Source: Anaeroglomus sp964550565 (GTDB lineage: Bacteria > Planctomycetota > Phycisphaerae > Sedimentisphaerales > Anaerohalosphaeraceae). Taken from it: a DNA stretch of 64,000 nucleotides. The stretch's first letter is position 1, and each line of letters opens with the position of its first letter. This document shows, piece after piece, positions 8,137 through 17,064 of this stretch. Made by a program: the position numbers and the translations under genes. Under the pieces are notes generated by a model that saw only the letters and a program-made list of their open reading frames with translations, was not told the origin of the DNA and searched no databases. The stretch lies in assembly GCA_964550565.1 (NCBI GenBank), contig CAZKAI010000001.1, forward strand, positions 1 to 64,000, in the 5' to 3' direction.

Positions 8137-8165
8137 ATTATATCCGGAATAACCGGCTGTGACAA
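8137..8165 (-). promoter_or_regulatory. Promoter of the winged-helix gene
   Basis: Minus strand: TTGTCA (8165-8160), 17-base spacer, TATAAT (8142-8137), about 50 bases before the start codon. Confidence 0.7.
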
Positions 8166-8295
8166 GTTAAGAATTTACTTAATTTTTGAGGGAGTAAGTC
8201 TCTCGTTTTTAAGAGATTTTTGCTGGATTGTCAGGTTGTCCGGACGTATGATGGGCTCACAAACATAAACTCCGATTCAGGGAAGGGATGACACG

Positions 8296-9996
8296 ATGGA
8301 AAATGAACGTAAAGTTGCTTATTTCTCGATGGAAATCGGAATTGAAGAGGGCATGCCGACATACAGTGGAGGCCTTGGGATTTTGGCGGGAGATACCATC
8401 CTGTCGGCGGCGGATATGAAGGTGCCGATGGTTGCGGTGACGCTGCTGCATCGCAAGGGGTATTTTTTCCAGAAGCTCGGGCCGGATGGATGGCAGACAG
8501 AAGAGCCGTCTGAATGGGTGGTGGAGTATTACGCCAAAGAACAGCCCAGCCGCGTGGAAGTGACCATTGCAGGACGGACCGTGCATATCCGGGCGTGGAA
8601 GTATGAGGTGCATGGTATTTCCGGATACAAAGTTCCCATTTATTTTCTGGACACGGACCTTGTGGAAAATACTCCAGAAGACCGAGCCTTAACGGATTAT
8701 CTGTATGGGCATGGTGGAGATCAGGGGTATCGCCTGAGTCAGGAAATTGTGCTGGGGATTGGAGGGGTCCGAATGCTGCGTGCTCTGGGCCACACCGAGA
8801 TAGAGCGGTTTCACATGAATGAAGGCCATGCCAGCCTTTTAACGCTCGAATTGCTGGATGAACAGCTTCGTGCGGCCAAACGGTCGGATGTGACGGAAGA
8901 AGATATCATTGCAGTGCGTGAGAAATGCGTCTTTACAACTCATACGCCAGTGGCGGCGGGACACGATAAATTTCCGATGGAACTGGTAAATAGAGTTCTG
9001 GGCCGGCATCAGGCCATGCAGAATCCGGACATCTTTTGTTGTGATGACAAGCTCAATATGACCTATCTGGCACTGAATCTGAGCCATTACGTCAATGGTG
9101 TAGCCAAAAAACACGGCGAGGTTTCGCAGCACATGTTTGCGTCTTATGTCATCGATTCAATCACCAATGGGGTCCATGCCGCCAGATGGGTTTGCCCGCA
9201 ATTGGCGGATTTATATGACCGGCATGTCCCGGGTTGGCGTGAGGATAATTTCAGCCTGCGCTATGCGGTCAGCATTCCCCAGGAACAATTTGCCGAAGCA
9301 AAGGCATCGGCCAAGCGGGAGCTGATCGAATATGTTAATCGTCAGGCCAATATCGGGATGGATGGAGATGTGCTGACACTGGGTTTTGCCCGGCGGGCGA
9401 CCAGTTATAAACGGGCGGATTTGGTTTTTACGGATCCCAAACAACTGGTTCGGATCAGCCGGGAAGTTGGCAAAATACAGATTATTTATGGCGGCAAAGC
9501 TCACCCCAACGACACGGAAGGCAAAGAGTTAATTAAACGCATTGTCGCGGCGGCAGGACAACTGAAAAATGACCTGAAAATTATCTATTTACCTAATTAT
9601 GATATGGCTTTGGCGAAATTGCTGGTTGCGGGTGTAGATGTCTGGCTGAATACGCCTGAGCCGCCTATGGAGGCCTCTGGAACCAGCGGAATGAAGGCCG
9701 CTCTGAATGGAGTTCCGTCATTGAGTATTCTGGATGGATGGTGGATCGAGGGCTGCATCGAAGGTATAACGGGCTGGGCGATCGGTGAAAATCACCGTCG
9801 TCAGAACGAACAGGGCGGAAGCAGGGCATCGGATGCGGCATCCTTATATGACAAGCTGGCCAAGGTGGCGGATTTATATTACCACAATAGACATCATTTT
9901 TATCGTGTTATGACGATAGCCGTGGCAATGAATGGGTCGTTCTTTAATACCCAGCGAATGATGCAGCAATATGTCTTAAAGGCCTATTTTAGATAA
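8296..9996 (+). CDS. glgP: Alpha-glucan phosphorylase (GT35)
   Basis: A 566-residue enzyme of the short alpha-glucan phosphorylase type (GT35, TIGR02094-like), releasing glucose 1-phosphate from glycogen or maltodextrins with pyridoxal phosphate. The PLP site EASGTSGMKAAL places the Schiff-base lysine at K467. The glycogen-phosphorylase-like N-terminus (AYFSMEIGIEEGMPTYSGGLGILAGD) is complete. It lacks the N-terminal regulatory extension of the ~800-residue enzymes. An AGGGA site lies about 9 bases before the ATG. No other glycogen gene is adjacent. Confidence 0.92.
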   Translation: MENERKVAYFSMEIGIEEGMPTYSGGLGILAGDTILSAADMKVPMVAVTLLHRKGYFFQKLGPDGWQTEEPSEWVVEYYAKEQPSRVEVTIAGRTVHIRAWKYEVHGISGYKVPIYFLDTDLVENTPEDRALTDYLYGHGGDQGYRLSQEIVLGIGGVRMLRALGHTEIERFHMNEGHASLLTLELLDEQLRAAKRSDVTEEDIIAVREKCVFTTHTPVAAGHDKFPMELVNRVLGRHQAMQNPDIFCCDDKLNMTYLALNLSHYVNGVAKKHGEVSQHMFASYVIDSITNGVHAARWVCPQLADLYDRHVPGWREDNFSLRYAVSIPQEQFAEAKASAKRELIEYVNRQANIGMDGDVLTLGFARRATSYKRADLVFTDPKQLVRISREVGKIQIIYGGKAHPNDTEGKELIKRIVAAAGQLKNDLKIIYLPNYDMALAKLLVAGVDVWLNTPEPPMEASGTSGMKAALNGVPSLSILDGWWIEGCIEGITGWAIGENHRRQNEQGGSRASDAASLYDKLAKVADLYYHNRHHFYRVMTIAVAMNGSFFNTQRMMQQYVLKAYFR

Positions 9997-10053
9997 TAGA
10001 AGTATGTATACAGGGTAAATCTAAATATATTGCCACTATCTGCGTATTGTCTC

Positions 10054-10089
10054 TTGACATTTAGGACAAAATTCCTATATTGTTATAAT
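10054..10089 (+). promoter_or_regulatory. Promoter region of thrS
   Basis: TTGACA (10054-10059) with TATATT (10076-10081) at 16-base spacing. An alternative extended -10 element, TGTTATAAT, ends at 10089. Either would start transcription 60-80 bases before thrS. I see no T-box in the leader. Confidence 0.65.
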
Positions 10090-10164
10090 TTATGTATGCT
10101 CACTTAAGGTGCGCCTTGGAATTGACGCAAACTGAGCAATTTCAGCTATTTATTGGAAAGGTCC

Positions 10165-12087
10165 ATGGCAAAAGTTAAACTTCCGAACGGAGCTGTGTTG
10201 GAAGCTCCAGACGGCACGAACGCGTATCAATTCGCCGAGATGATTGGCGCGGGTTTAGCCCGTGCGGCTCTGGCGGCTCGCATTAATGATAAAATGGTTG
10301 ATCTATCCACACCCATTGCTGGTGAAGTGAGCCTGCAAATCATTACGAATAAAGACGCCGAAGGGGTAGAGATACTGCGCCATAGCTGTGCGCATATTAT
10401 GGCCGAGGCGATATGCAGTTTGTGGCCGAATACCCGTCTGGTGTATGGACCGACGGTTGCCGATGGCTTTTATTATGATGTGGACCTGGATACTCCCATC
10501 CGGCCGGAAGATTTCCCGAAAATCGAATCGAAGATGGCCGAGATTATCAAATCCGACCGGCCATTTGAACGTATCGAGATGAATCGCGATGAAGCCCGTC
10601 AGAAAATGGCGGGAGATGTGTATAAACTGGACAATATCGACCGTGCGGCCGGGGATGTGATTAGTTTTTACCGGCAGGGCGACGGATTTATGGATTTGTG
10701 CCGGGGACCGCATATTCCGCGGACGGGGGCGGTTGACCCGAAGGCAGTTAAGATTATGTCGGTGGCGGGGGCATACTGGCATGGGGATGCGAGTCAGAAG
10801 ATGCTGCAAAGGATTTACGGTACGGTTTGGCGCAATAAAAAAGAGCTGGATGAACATATTACCCGGATAGAAGAGGCCAGAAAGCGGGATCACCGTGTGA
10901 TTGGCCGGCAGATGGATTTGTTCAGTTTTCAGGATGAAGGGCCGGGCTTTGCATTTTTGCATCCCAAGGGCATGGTAGTCTGGAATGAGATTATCGATTT
11001 CTGGCGGATGATTCATCGCAAGTACGGGTACTGCGAGATCAAGACACCGATCATGCTTAATGAATCGCTGTGGCATCGCAGCGGACATTGGGACCATTAT
11101 AAACAGAATATGTACTTTACGACGGTCGATGAGATGACCTACGCCATCAAACCGATGAACTGTCCGGGCGGATTGCTGGTGTACAAATCCAACAAGCATT
11201 CGTATCGCGAGTTTCCGATGCGTGTTGCGGAGCTGGGGCTGGTGCACCGTTACGAGGCCAGCGGTCAGATGCACGGGCTGGTGCGCGTGCGGCAGTTTAC
11301 GCAGGATGATGCTCATATTTTCTGCACTCCGGATCAGATCGAAAGCGAAGTCATCGGCGTCATTTCGCTGGTACAGGAACTCTATTCAGCGTTTGGTTTT
11401 AAGGAGTATCATATCGAGCTTTCGACCAAGCCGGAAGACCATATCGGCTCGGATGAAATCTGGGAGGTTGCAACTAATGCCCTGGCGGGGGCCTTAAAGC
11501 ATAAAGGTCTGGCGTATCAGATTAATGCGGGCGACGGGGCGTTCTACGGGCCGAAGATTGATTTTCATATCAACGACTGCATCGGGCGGTCGTGGCAGTT
11601 GGGCACGATTCAGCTTGATTTTTCAATGCCGATGCGGTTTGAGGTGACTTATACCGACAAGGACAATACGGAAAAGACGCCGGTGATGCTGCATCGGGCA
11701 ATTCTCGGGTCGCTGGAGCGATTCCTGGGAATCCTGATTGAACATTACGCGGGCAATTTCCCGCTGTGGCTGGCACCGGAACAGGTGCGGATTATGCCCA
11801 TCAGCGAGAAGACCAATGAATACGCGATGAAGCTGGCCGAGACGCTCAAGCATCATGAATTCCGCGTCTCGACGGATTTGTCGGACGACAAGATCGGGGC
11901 CAAGATTGTCAAGGCTCATGGTGACCGTGTGCCTTATATGCTGGTTGTCGGCCCCAAAGAGGCCGAACAGAATGCAGTCAATGTGCGTATGCGTCAGAGC
12001 CAGCAGACAGTGACGGTATCGGTTGATCAGTTTATCGCAAAGGCTAAGGAACAAATCGCAGAAAAAAGCGATCGATTAGGCATGTGA
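10165..12087 (+). CDS. thrS: Threonyl-tRNA synthetase
   Basis: A 640-residue class II synthetase charging tRNA-Thr. Order: N-terminal TGS domain, editing domain with the zinc-type HSCAH motif (~75-79), class II catalytic core (motif 2 around VHRYEASGQMHGLVRVRQF, motif 3 near LHRAILGSLERFLG), and C-terminal anticodon-binding domain. The ATG at 10165, preceded by GGAAAGG, gives the normal N-terminus MAKVKLPNG. An in-frame TTG four codons upstream (10153) is less likely. It heads the thrS-infC-rpmI-rplT arrangement found in many bacteria. Confidence 0.97.
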   Translation: MAKVKLPNGAVLEAPDGTNAYQFAEMIGAGLARAALAARINDKMVDLSTPIAGEVSLQIITNKDAEGVEILRHSCAHIMAEAICSLWPNTRLVYGPTVADGFYYDVDLDTPIRPEDFPKIESKMAEIIKSDRPFERIEMNRDEARQKMAGDVYKLDNIDRAAGDVISFYRQGDGFMDLCRGPHIPRTGAVDPKAVKIMSVAGAYWHGDASQKMLQRIYGTVWRNKKELDEHITRIEEARKRDHRVIGRQMDLFSFQDEGPGFAFLHPKGMVVWNEIIDFWRMIHRKYGYCEIKTPIMLNESLWHRSGHWDHYKQNMYFTTVDEMTYAIKPMNCPGGLLVYKSNKHSYREFPMRVAELGLVHRYEASGQMHGLVRVRQFTQDDAHIFCTPDQIESEVIGVISLVQELYSAFGFKEYHIELSTKPEDHIGSDEIWEVATNALAGALKHKGLAYQINAGDGAFYGPKIDFHINDCIGRSWQLGTIQLDFSMPMRFEVTYTDKDNTEKTPVMLHRAILGSLERFLGILIEHYAGNFPLWLAPEQVRIMPISEKTNEYAMKLAETLKHHEFRVSTDLSDDKIGAKIVKAHGDRVPYMLVVGPKEAEQNAVNVRMRQSQQTVTVSVDQFIAKAKEQIAEKSDRLGM

Positions 12088-12113
12088 TTTTTCATTCGGC
12101 GGTGAATGAAAAA
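12088..12113 (+). other. Perfect hairpin between thrS and infC
   Basis: TTTTTCATTC (12088-12097) pairs completely with GAATGAAAAA (12104-12113) over the 6-base loop GGCGGT, starting directly after the thrS stop. It lacks a downstream T run, so it may be an mRNA processing or stabilising element rather than a terminator. Confidence 0.6.
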
Positions 12114-12154
12114 TAAAGACCATAAAAACAATATAAAATGGAAAGGCAGCAGCT

Positions 12155-12751
12155 ATCAGTACGGAAGGTTTCCGCATCAATGAAAAGATTCGCATCAGCC
12201 CGGTTCGGCTGATTGACGAATCGAACAGTCAGGTGGGCGTTGTCACGATTCAAATCGCACTGGATAAAGCACGCGAAGCGGGTCTTGATCTGGTGGAAGT
12301 GTCTCCGAATACCCAGCCGCCTGTTTGTCGGATAATGGATTACGGCAAGTTCCTCTATCAGCAGAAGCGCAAAGCCAAGCTGAGTCAGAAAAAGCAGCAT
12401 GTGATGGAATTAAAGGAACTTCGGATTCGTCCCAAAATTGACGATCATGACCGGGATATCAAGATTAAGCATGCTGAGGAATTCCTGCAGCGCGGCGACA
12501 AGGTTCAGTTTACGATGATGTTCCGAGGCCGCGAGATGATGTATGTCGATCACGGTAAAGAGGTGATGAACTATATCATTGAGCGATTGCAGGGTTGTTC
12601 CAAGGTGGAGCGGCCGGCGGACTTGCTGGGTAAACGCATGACGCTGATTCTGGTTCCATCCAAAGTTGCGGCGACTCCAGCGGCGGGGGAGCCGGTACAA
12701 AAGGGACCTAATCCATCCGGATTGAACATTGAACTCAAGACTAAGGCCTGA
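12155..12751 (+). CDS. infC: Translation initiation factor IF-3, probable AUC start
   Basis: IF-3 binds the 30S subunit and checks start-codon pairing. Homology extends upstream of the first conventional start (GTG 12233): the frame reads ISTEGFRINEKIRISPVRLI, the conserved IF-3 N-terminus. The frame is open back only to a TAA at 12134, with no ATG, GTG or TTG before 12233. The best start is ATC at 12155, with GGAAAGG (12140-12146) 8 bases ahead, giving 198 residues. IF-3 autoregulates through rare start codons (AUU in E. coli, AUC in Myxococcus), so this fits. Both IF-3 domains and the linker are complete; a short Ala/Pro-rich tail follows. Confidence 0.88.
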   Translation: MSTEGFRINEKIRISPVRLIDESNSQVGVVTIQIALDKAREAGLDLVEVSPNTQPPVCRIMDYGKFLYQQKRKAKLSQKKQHVMELKELRIRPKIDDHDRDIKIKHAEEFLQRGDKVQFTMMFRGREMMYVDHGKEVMNYIIERLQGCSKVERPADLLGKRMTLILVPSKVAATPAAGEPVQKGPNPSGLNIELKTKA

Positions 12752-12786
12752 GAAATCGGCTTTTGTTGATTTCGGGCAGTTTTTTG

Positions 12787-12815
12787 TTGACCTTATGGTA
12801 CAAAGCGGGTATAGT
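12787..12815 (+). promoter_or_regulatory. Promoter upstream of rpmI
   Basis: TTGACC (12787-12792), 17-base spacer, TATAGT (12810-12815), in the 127-base gap between infC and rpmI. It allows the two ribosomal protein genes to be expressed apart from infC. Confidence 0.65.
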
Positions 12816-12878
12816 ATTCCGCTTTCCAGTACGAATTTGACTATGATTTTCGTAAACTCTTAAAGAGGAAGAAGTTAT

Positions 12879-13073
12879 ATGCCAAAAATGAAAACCCACA
12901 AGGGATTAAAGAAACGCGTCAAGATTACCGGCACAGGCAAGGTAAAACGCCAGCGGTGCAACGGCGGTCATCTGCTGAGCAACAAGAGCGGTCGGAAGCT
13001 GCGTTCGATCAAATCCACAGCGATTGTCGAAGGCGCCAAGGCTCGTGCGATCCGGACACTGCTGGGTGCGTAA
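12879..13073 (+). CDS. rpmI: 50S ribosomal protein L35
   Basis: A 64-residue basic protein starting MPKMKTHKGLKKRVKITGTG and containing GHLLSNKSGRKLR, diagnostic for L35. The length is standard. AGAGGAAG precedes the ATG. It has its own promoter and lies 108 bases before rplT. Confidence 0.96.
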   Translation: MPKMKTHKGLKKRVKITGTGKVKRQRCNGGHLLSNKSGRKLRSIKSTAIVEGAKARAIRTLLGA

Positions 13074-13181
13074 GCGTTTCGCAGCGTAACAACATTAAAG
13101 TAAAGCAACCCGCTTCCCGGCTCCATCAGCTGCCGTAGTGGGTGTAATCGATGTAACCAAGTTCAGAAAGGAAAAGCTGGT

Positions 13182-13538
13182 ATGCCAAGAGTACGTCAGG
13201 GACATGCGCGTCATCAGTCCAAAAAGCGCGTTTTAAAGGCCGCAAAGGGTTTTTACGGTCCAAGGAAAAATCAGATTCGTCTGGCCAAAGAAGCGGTGGT
13301 TCGCGCCAATGTGTACAGCCGCGTCGGCCGTCGCCAGAAAAAGCGTTTGTTCCGTGAAATGTGGATTGTCCGTCTGAATGCGGCCTGCCGTGAACGCGGG
13401 ATTCGCTACAGCCTGCTGATTAACGGCTGCAAGAAGGCGGCGATTGAATTGAACCGCAAGATGCTCAGCGAGATAGCCATTGCTGATCCGGCCGGTTTCG
13501 ACAAGATTGTCGAAAAGGCGCTGGCTGCAGCAAAATAG
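13182..13538 (+). CDS. rplT: 50S ribosomal protein L20
   Basis: A 118-residue basic protein starting MPRVRQGHARHQSKKRVLKA, an early 50S assembly protein that in other bacteria also represses its own operon. The length and the C-terminal domain (RERGIRYSLLINGCKKAAI) are standard. AGAAAGGAAA lies upstream of the ATG. The 108-base rpmI-rplT spacer shows no obvious pseudoknot operator to my eye. Confidence 0.96.
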   Translation: MPRVRQGHARHQSKKRVLKAAKGFYGPRKNQIRLAKEAVVRANVYSRVGRRQKKRLFREMWIVRLNAACRERGIRYSLLINGCKKAAIELNRKMLSEIAIADPAGFDKIVEKALAAAK

Positions 13539-13568
13539 CATTTTATCAAACGAAATTATCAAGACAGA

Positions 13569-13621
13569 GAACTGCCTTCGGCGCTAAGATTAAAATTATC
13601 GCTGAAGGCTGTTCTTTTTTA
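13569..13621 (+). terminator. Intrinsic terminator after rplT
   Basis: GAAC-GCCTTC-GCG on the left pairs with CGC-GAAGGC-GTTC on the right, with single-base mismatches between blocks and a 16-base loop, then seven T residues (13615-13621). Confidence 0.85.
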
Positions 13622-13719
13622 TACCCACAGGGTATAATTTGCCATGAGTTATCCCGGGAAACACAACCACGACGACTTGTGATAATTCACGTGAAATCAG
13701 GATAAGGATACATACGACT

Positions 13720-14712
13720 ATGCTGGAACAGTTTGAACAAATTGCCGCTTCCGCCATGGCGGAACTGGATACCATAAAGACGGCTGAAGAGCTTGAGAAT
13801 TACCGGGTAAAATATCTGGGACGCAAAGGGCTTGTGACGAATATGCTCAGCCAGATCGGCAGCCTGCCGCCGGAGCAGAAGAAACAGGGCGGGCAGACGG
13901 CCAACCGCATCAAGCAGCAGGTGACGGAGGCCTTTGAGAGCAAAAAACAAGATCTGGGTACCAGCAGTACCAAACAGGGGCCGATGATTGATGTCACTCT
14001 GCCGGGGGCTTCGATTCAGCGGGGACGCAGTCATATCCTGACGCAAACGGTCAGTGAACTGCTGGATATCTTCGGGCGGATGGGATTCCAGATTGCCTAT
14101 GGGCCGGAGATTGAGGATGAATGGCATAATTTCATTGCCCTGAATATCCCGGCGGAACATCCGGCGCGGGATCCTATGGATAATTATTATATCAGCGACT
14201 CAATGCTGCTGCGGAGTCAGACTTCGACGATTCAGATTCGGGCGATGGAAAAACAAACCCCGCCGATCCGTGTCGTGGCCCCGGGGCGCGTGTATCGGCC
14301 GGATACGGTGGATGCAACGCACATGTTTATGTTTCACCAGCTTGAGGCCCTGGTCGTGGATGAAGGGGTGACGATGGTGGATTTAAAGACAACCATCAGT
14401 CAGTTCATTCATGTCTTTTTTGGGCCGGACACCCAGTTCCGTTTTCGACCGAGCTTTTTCCCGTTCACCGAGCCAAGCTGCGAGGTGGATATCCTGTGGG
14501 TGGATAAAAGCGGCCGGGAATCATGGATGGAAATCGGCGGCTGCGGGATGGTGGACCCGAATGTGTTCAAGGCGGTAAATATCGACAGCGAGAAATATAC
14601 CGGCTGGGCGTTTGGATTCGGCATCGAGCGACTGACGATGAAGAAATACGGGATTACCGATATACGTTTGCTGTTTGAAAATGATTTGCGGTTTTTGCGG
14701 CAGTTTTCATAA
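13720..14712 (+). CDS. pheS: Phenylalanyl-tRNA synthetase alpha subunit
   Basis: A 330-residue class II synthetase subunit. An N-terminal coiled coil (~1-90) is followed by the catalytic domain with RPDTVDATHMFMFHQLEAL (motif 2 region) and the C-terminal GFGIERLTMKKYGI (motif 3). The partner gene pheT is not next door: a dTDP-rhamnose gene follows 33 bases later. PheS needs PheT for activity, so pheT should be elsewhere. A TATAAT at 13633-13638 may belong to its promoter, but its -35 is poor. Confidence 0.95.
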   Translation: MLEQFEQIAASAMAELDTIKTAEELENYRVKYLGRKGLVTNMLSQIGSLPPEQKKQGGQTANRIKQQVTEAFESKKQDLGTSSTKQGPMIDVTLPGASIQRGRSHILTQTVSELLDIFGRMGFQIAYGPEIEDEWHNFIALNIPAEHPARDPMDNYYISDSMLLRSQTSTIQIRAMEKQTPPIRVVAPGRVYRPDTVDATHMFMFHQLEALVVDEGVTMVDLKTTISQFIHVFFGPDTQFRFRPSFFPFTEPSCEVDILWVDKSGRESWMEIGGCGMVDPNVFKAVNIDSEKYTGWAFGFGIERLTMKKYGITDIRLLFENDLRFLRQFS

Positions 14713-14745
14713 TACACGATAACCTCTGTGGATACGGGAGAGAGT

Positions 14746-15624
14746 ATGGCGCGAAAAGGGATTATTCTGGCCGGGGGCAGCGGGACGCGGCTTTATCCTG
14801 CAACCCAGGCGGTCAGCAAGCAGTTGTTGCCGGTGTACGACAAACCGATGATCTATTATCCGCTGGCGACACTGATGCTGTCGGGGATTCGTGAGATTAT
14901 GGTGATTTCGACCCCGCAGGATACACCACTGTTTCGGACGCTGCTGGGGGATGGGAGACAGTGGGGGATATCGATTGACTATGCTGTTCAGCCGAAACCG
15001 GAAGGATTGGCGCAGGCGTTTATCATCGGCAAATCCTTTTTGGCCGGGGGGCCGGCGTGCCTGATTCTGGGGGATAATATTTTCTATGGACACGGCCTGA
15101 CGCCGTCGCTGCGAAATGCTGCGGTGAATCAGGATGGGGCGACCATTTTCGGCTATTGGGTGCGCGACCCGGAGCGGTATGGCGTGATTGAGTTTGATGC
15201 ATCCGGCAAGGCCCTGAGCGTGGAGGAAAAACCCTCCAAACCCAAATCCAATTATGCGGCGGTGGGGCTTTATTATTATGACCAGAACATTACGGAAATT
15301 GCCGCTTCGATCAAGCCCTCGGCACGCGGCGAGCTGGAGATAACCGATGTCAACCGGGAATATCTGAAGCGCGGGCAGCTTCGGGTGGAACTGCTCAGCC
15401 GCGGAATTGCCTGGCTGGATACGGGAACGCATGAGTCGATGCTTCAGGCGGGGAATTTTGTCCAAACGGTGCAGCAGCGGCAGGGGCTGATGATTTCGTG
15501 CCCGGAAGAGATTGCCTATCGTATGGGCTGGATTTCGGCTGAGCAGGTGATGTGTCTGTCTGAGCCGCTGAAGAAGAACGAATATGGCCAATACCTCATT
15601 CAGTTGATTAAAGGTGGAAACTGA
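14746..15624 (+). CDS. rfbA: Glucose-1-phosphate thymidylyltransferase
   Basis: A 292-residue nucleotidyltransferase making dTDP-glucose from dTTP and glucose 1-phosphate, the first step to dTDP-L-rhamnose. The signature LAGGSGTRLYPAT and PVYDKPMIYYPL are present. The ATG at 14746 has a GGGAG site 5 bases upstream; an in-frame GTG at 14728 is less likely. The stop overlaps the rfbC start (TGATG). Together with the next three genes it supplies the whole dTDP-rhamnose pathway. Confidence 0.95.
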   Translation: MARKGIILAGGSGTRLYPATQAVSKQLLPVYDKPMIYYPLATLMLSGIREIMVISTPQDTPLFRTLLGDGRQWGISIDYAVQPKPEGLAQAFIIGKSFLAGGPACLILGDNIFYGHGLTPSLRNAAVNQDGATIFGYWVRDPERYGVIEFDASGKALSVEEKPSKPKSNYAAVGLYYYDQNITEIAASIKPSARGELEITDVNREYLKRGQLRVELLSRGIAWLDTGTHESMLQAGNFVQTVQQRQGLMISCPEEIAYRMGWISAEQVMCLSEPLKKNEYGQYLIQLIKGGN

Positions 15625-16190
15625 TGAATCGAATTGAAACTGCGATACCCGATGCGATTATTCTGGAGCCGAAGGTGTTTGGCGATGCGCGGGGTTTTTT
15701 TGTCGAGACCTACAGTGCAAAACGATACGCCGAGGCGGGCATCCCGGAGATGTTTGTGCAGGATAATATTTCTTTTTCTCAGCGGGGTGTGCTGCGCGGG
15801 CTTCATTTTCAAAATCCCAACGGACAGGGCAAACTGGTGCAGGTCTTACAGGGTGAGGTGTATGATGTGGCGGTGGACATTCGTCTTGGTTCGCCGACGT
15901 TTGGCAGGTGGGTGGGAGTAACACTGTCGGCGGAAAACAAGCGGCAGTTTTTTATCCCGGCCGGATTTGCTCATGGATTCTGTGTACTGAGTGAGACGGC
16001 CCTGTTTCATTATAAATGCACGGAATATTACGCCCCGGCCAATGAAGGCGGGATTGCCTGGAATGATCCGGATATCGGGATTGAGTGGCCGATATCGCAG
16101 CCGACACTGTCGGCCAAAGATTCTGCATACGGACCGTTGAAAAGCTATTCAGTGGAACGGCTGCCTCGTTATCAGCAGGGAGTACGATGA
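15624..16190 (+). CDS. rfbC: dTDP-4-dehydrorhamnose 3,5-epimerase
   Basis: A 188-residue cupin-fold epimerase, the third step of dTDP-L-rhamnose synthesis. RGVLRGLHFQNP contains the catalytic histidine region and GFAHGFCVLSETA the second active-site strand. The length is standard. It is translationally coupled at both ends: its start overlaps the rfbA stop, and its stop overlaps the rfbD start. Confidence 0.95.
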   Translation: MNRIETAIPDAIILEPKVFGDARGFFVETYSAKRYAEAGIPEMFVQDNISFSQRGVLRGLHFQNPNGQGKLVQVLQGEVYDVAVDIRLGSPTFGRWVGVTLSAENKRQFFIPAGFAHGFCVLSETALFHYKCTEYYAPANEGGIAWNDPDIGIEWPISQPTLSAKDSAYGPLKSYSVERLPRYQQGVR

Positions 16191-17035
16191 TGAACAGTTC
16201 AGTGGTTGTGCTTGGTGCCCGGGGGATGCTGGGGACGGATTTGATGGCCTGTCTTGCCCGACAAGGGATAGCGGCCAGGGGTTATGACCTGCCTGATTTT
16301 TCGATTGTGGATAAGAATCAGGTTGAGAAGGCGATTGACGGCGCCGGTGTTGTGATAAACTGTGCTGCTTATACAAACGTTGAAAAAGCTGAGAGCGAGC
16401 AGGCCCTTGCATTCCAGGTCAATGGTGAGGCGGTGGGAATGCTGGGGCGGGTTGCCGGGAGTAAGAAAATTCCAGTGCTGCATATCAGTACGGATTTTGT
16501 TTTTGACGGGACACTGGACAGGCCTTATGTCGAAACCGATGCAGCCAATCCGGTCAGTGCTTATGGGGCGAGCAAATATGCAGGCGAGAAGGCGTTAATT
16601 GCGTCGGACTGCCGCTGCTGCATTGTTCGGGTGCAGTGGACCTATGGTCAAAATGGTGTTAATTTTATCAAGAAGCTGCTGGATGCGGCGCGTGCCGGTA
16701 AACCGCTGAAGGTCGTTGATGACCAGGTGGGCGCACCGACGGCAACCGAGGACGTTTCTAAAATTTTATGCTCATTGATTCAATCGCCGGCGTTTCCGGA
16801 GGGAGTGTACCACCTGGCGGCCGGCGGGTATGTGAGCCGATTTGAGATGGCGAAGTTTTTGTTTGCGACGCTGGGAATGACGGTGGACTTAAGCCCGTGC
16901 AAGACCAGCGATTTTCCATCGGCGGCCAAACGGCCTCTGAACAGCCGGTTCAATTGCACTAAGCTGGAGGCACTGCTGGGTGCAAAAATGCGTACATGGC
17001 AGGACGCGTTGCGGGATTATTTGACGACGATTTAA
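16187..17035 (+). CDS. rfbD: dTDP-4-dehydrorhamnose reductase
   Basis: A 282-residue extended short-chain dehydrogenase that reduces dTDP-4-keto-L-rhamnose to dTDP-L-rhamnose. N-terminal nucleotide-binding GARGMLG and catalytic YGASKYAGE (YxxxK) are intact. The ATG at 16187 has AGGGAG 4 bases upstream and overlaps the rfbC stop. A longer in-frame extension to 16085 would run inside rfbC and is not supported. Confidence 0.92.
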   Translation: MMNSSVVVLGARGMLGTDLMACLARQGIAARGYDLPDFSIVDKNQVEKAIDGAGVVINCAAYTNVEKAESEQALAFQVNGEAVGMLGRVAGSKKIPVLHISTDFVFDGTLDRPYVETDAANPVSAYGASKYAGEKALIASDCRCCIVRVQWTYGQNGVNFIKKLLDAARAGKPLKVVDDQVGAPTATEDVSKILCSLIQSPAFPEGVYHLAAGGYVSRFEMAKFLFATLGMTVDLSPCKTSDFPSAAKRPLNSRFNCTKLEALLGAKMRTWQDALRDYLTTI

Positions 17036-17064
17036 TTTATTTTTTTAGACGATAAGGATTGACT

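Noticed and set aside
10090..10164. T-box leader for thrS (also considered for pheS and trpS)
   Set aside because: No T-box sequence or specifier stem is visible and the leaders are short.
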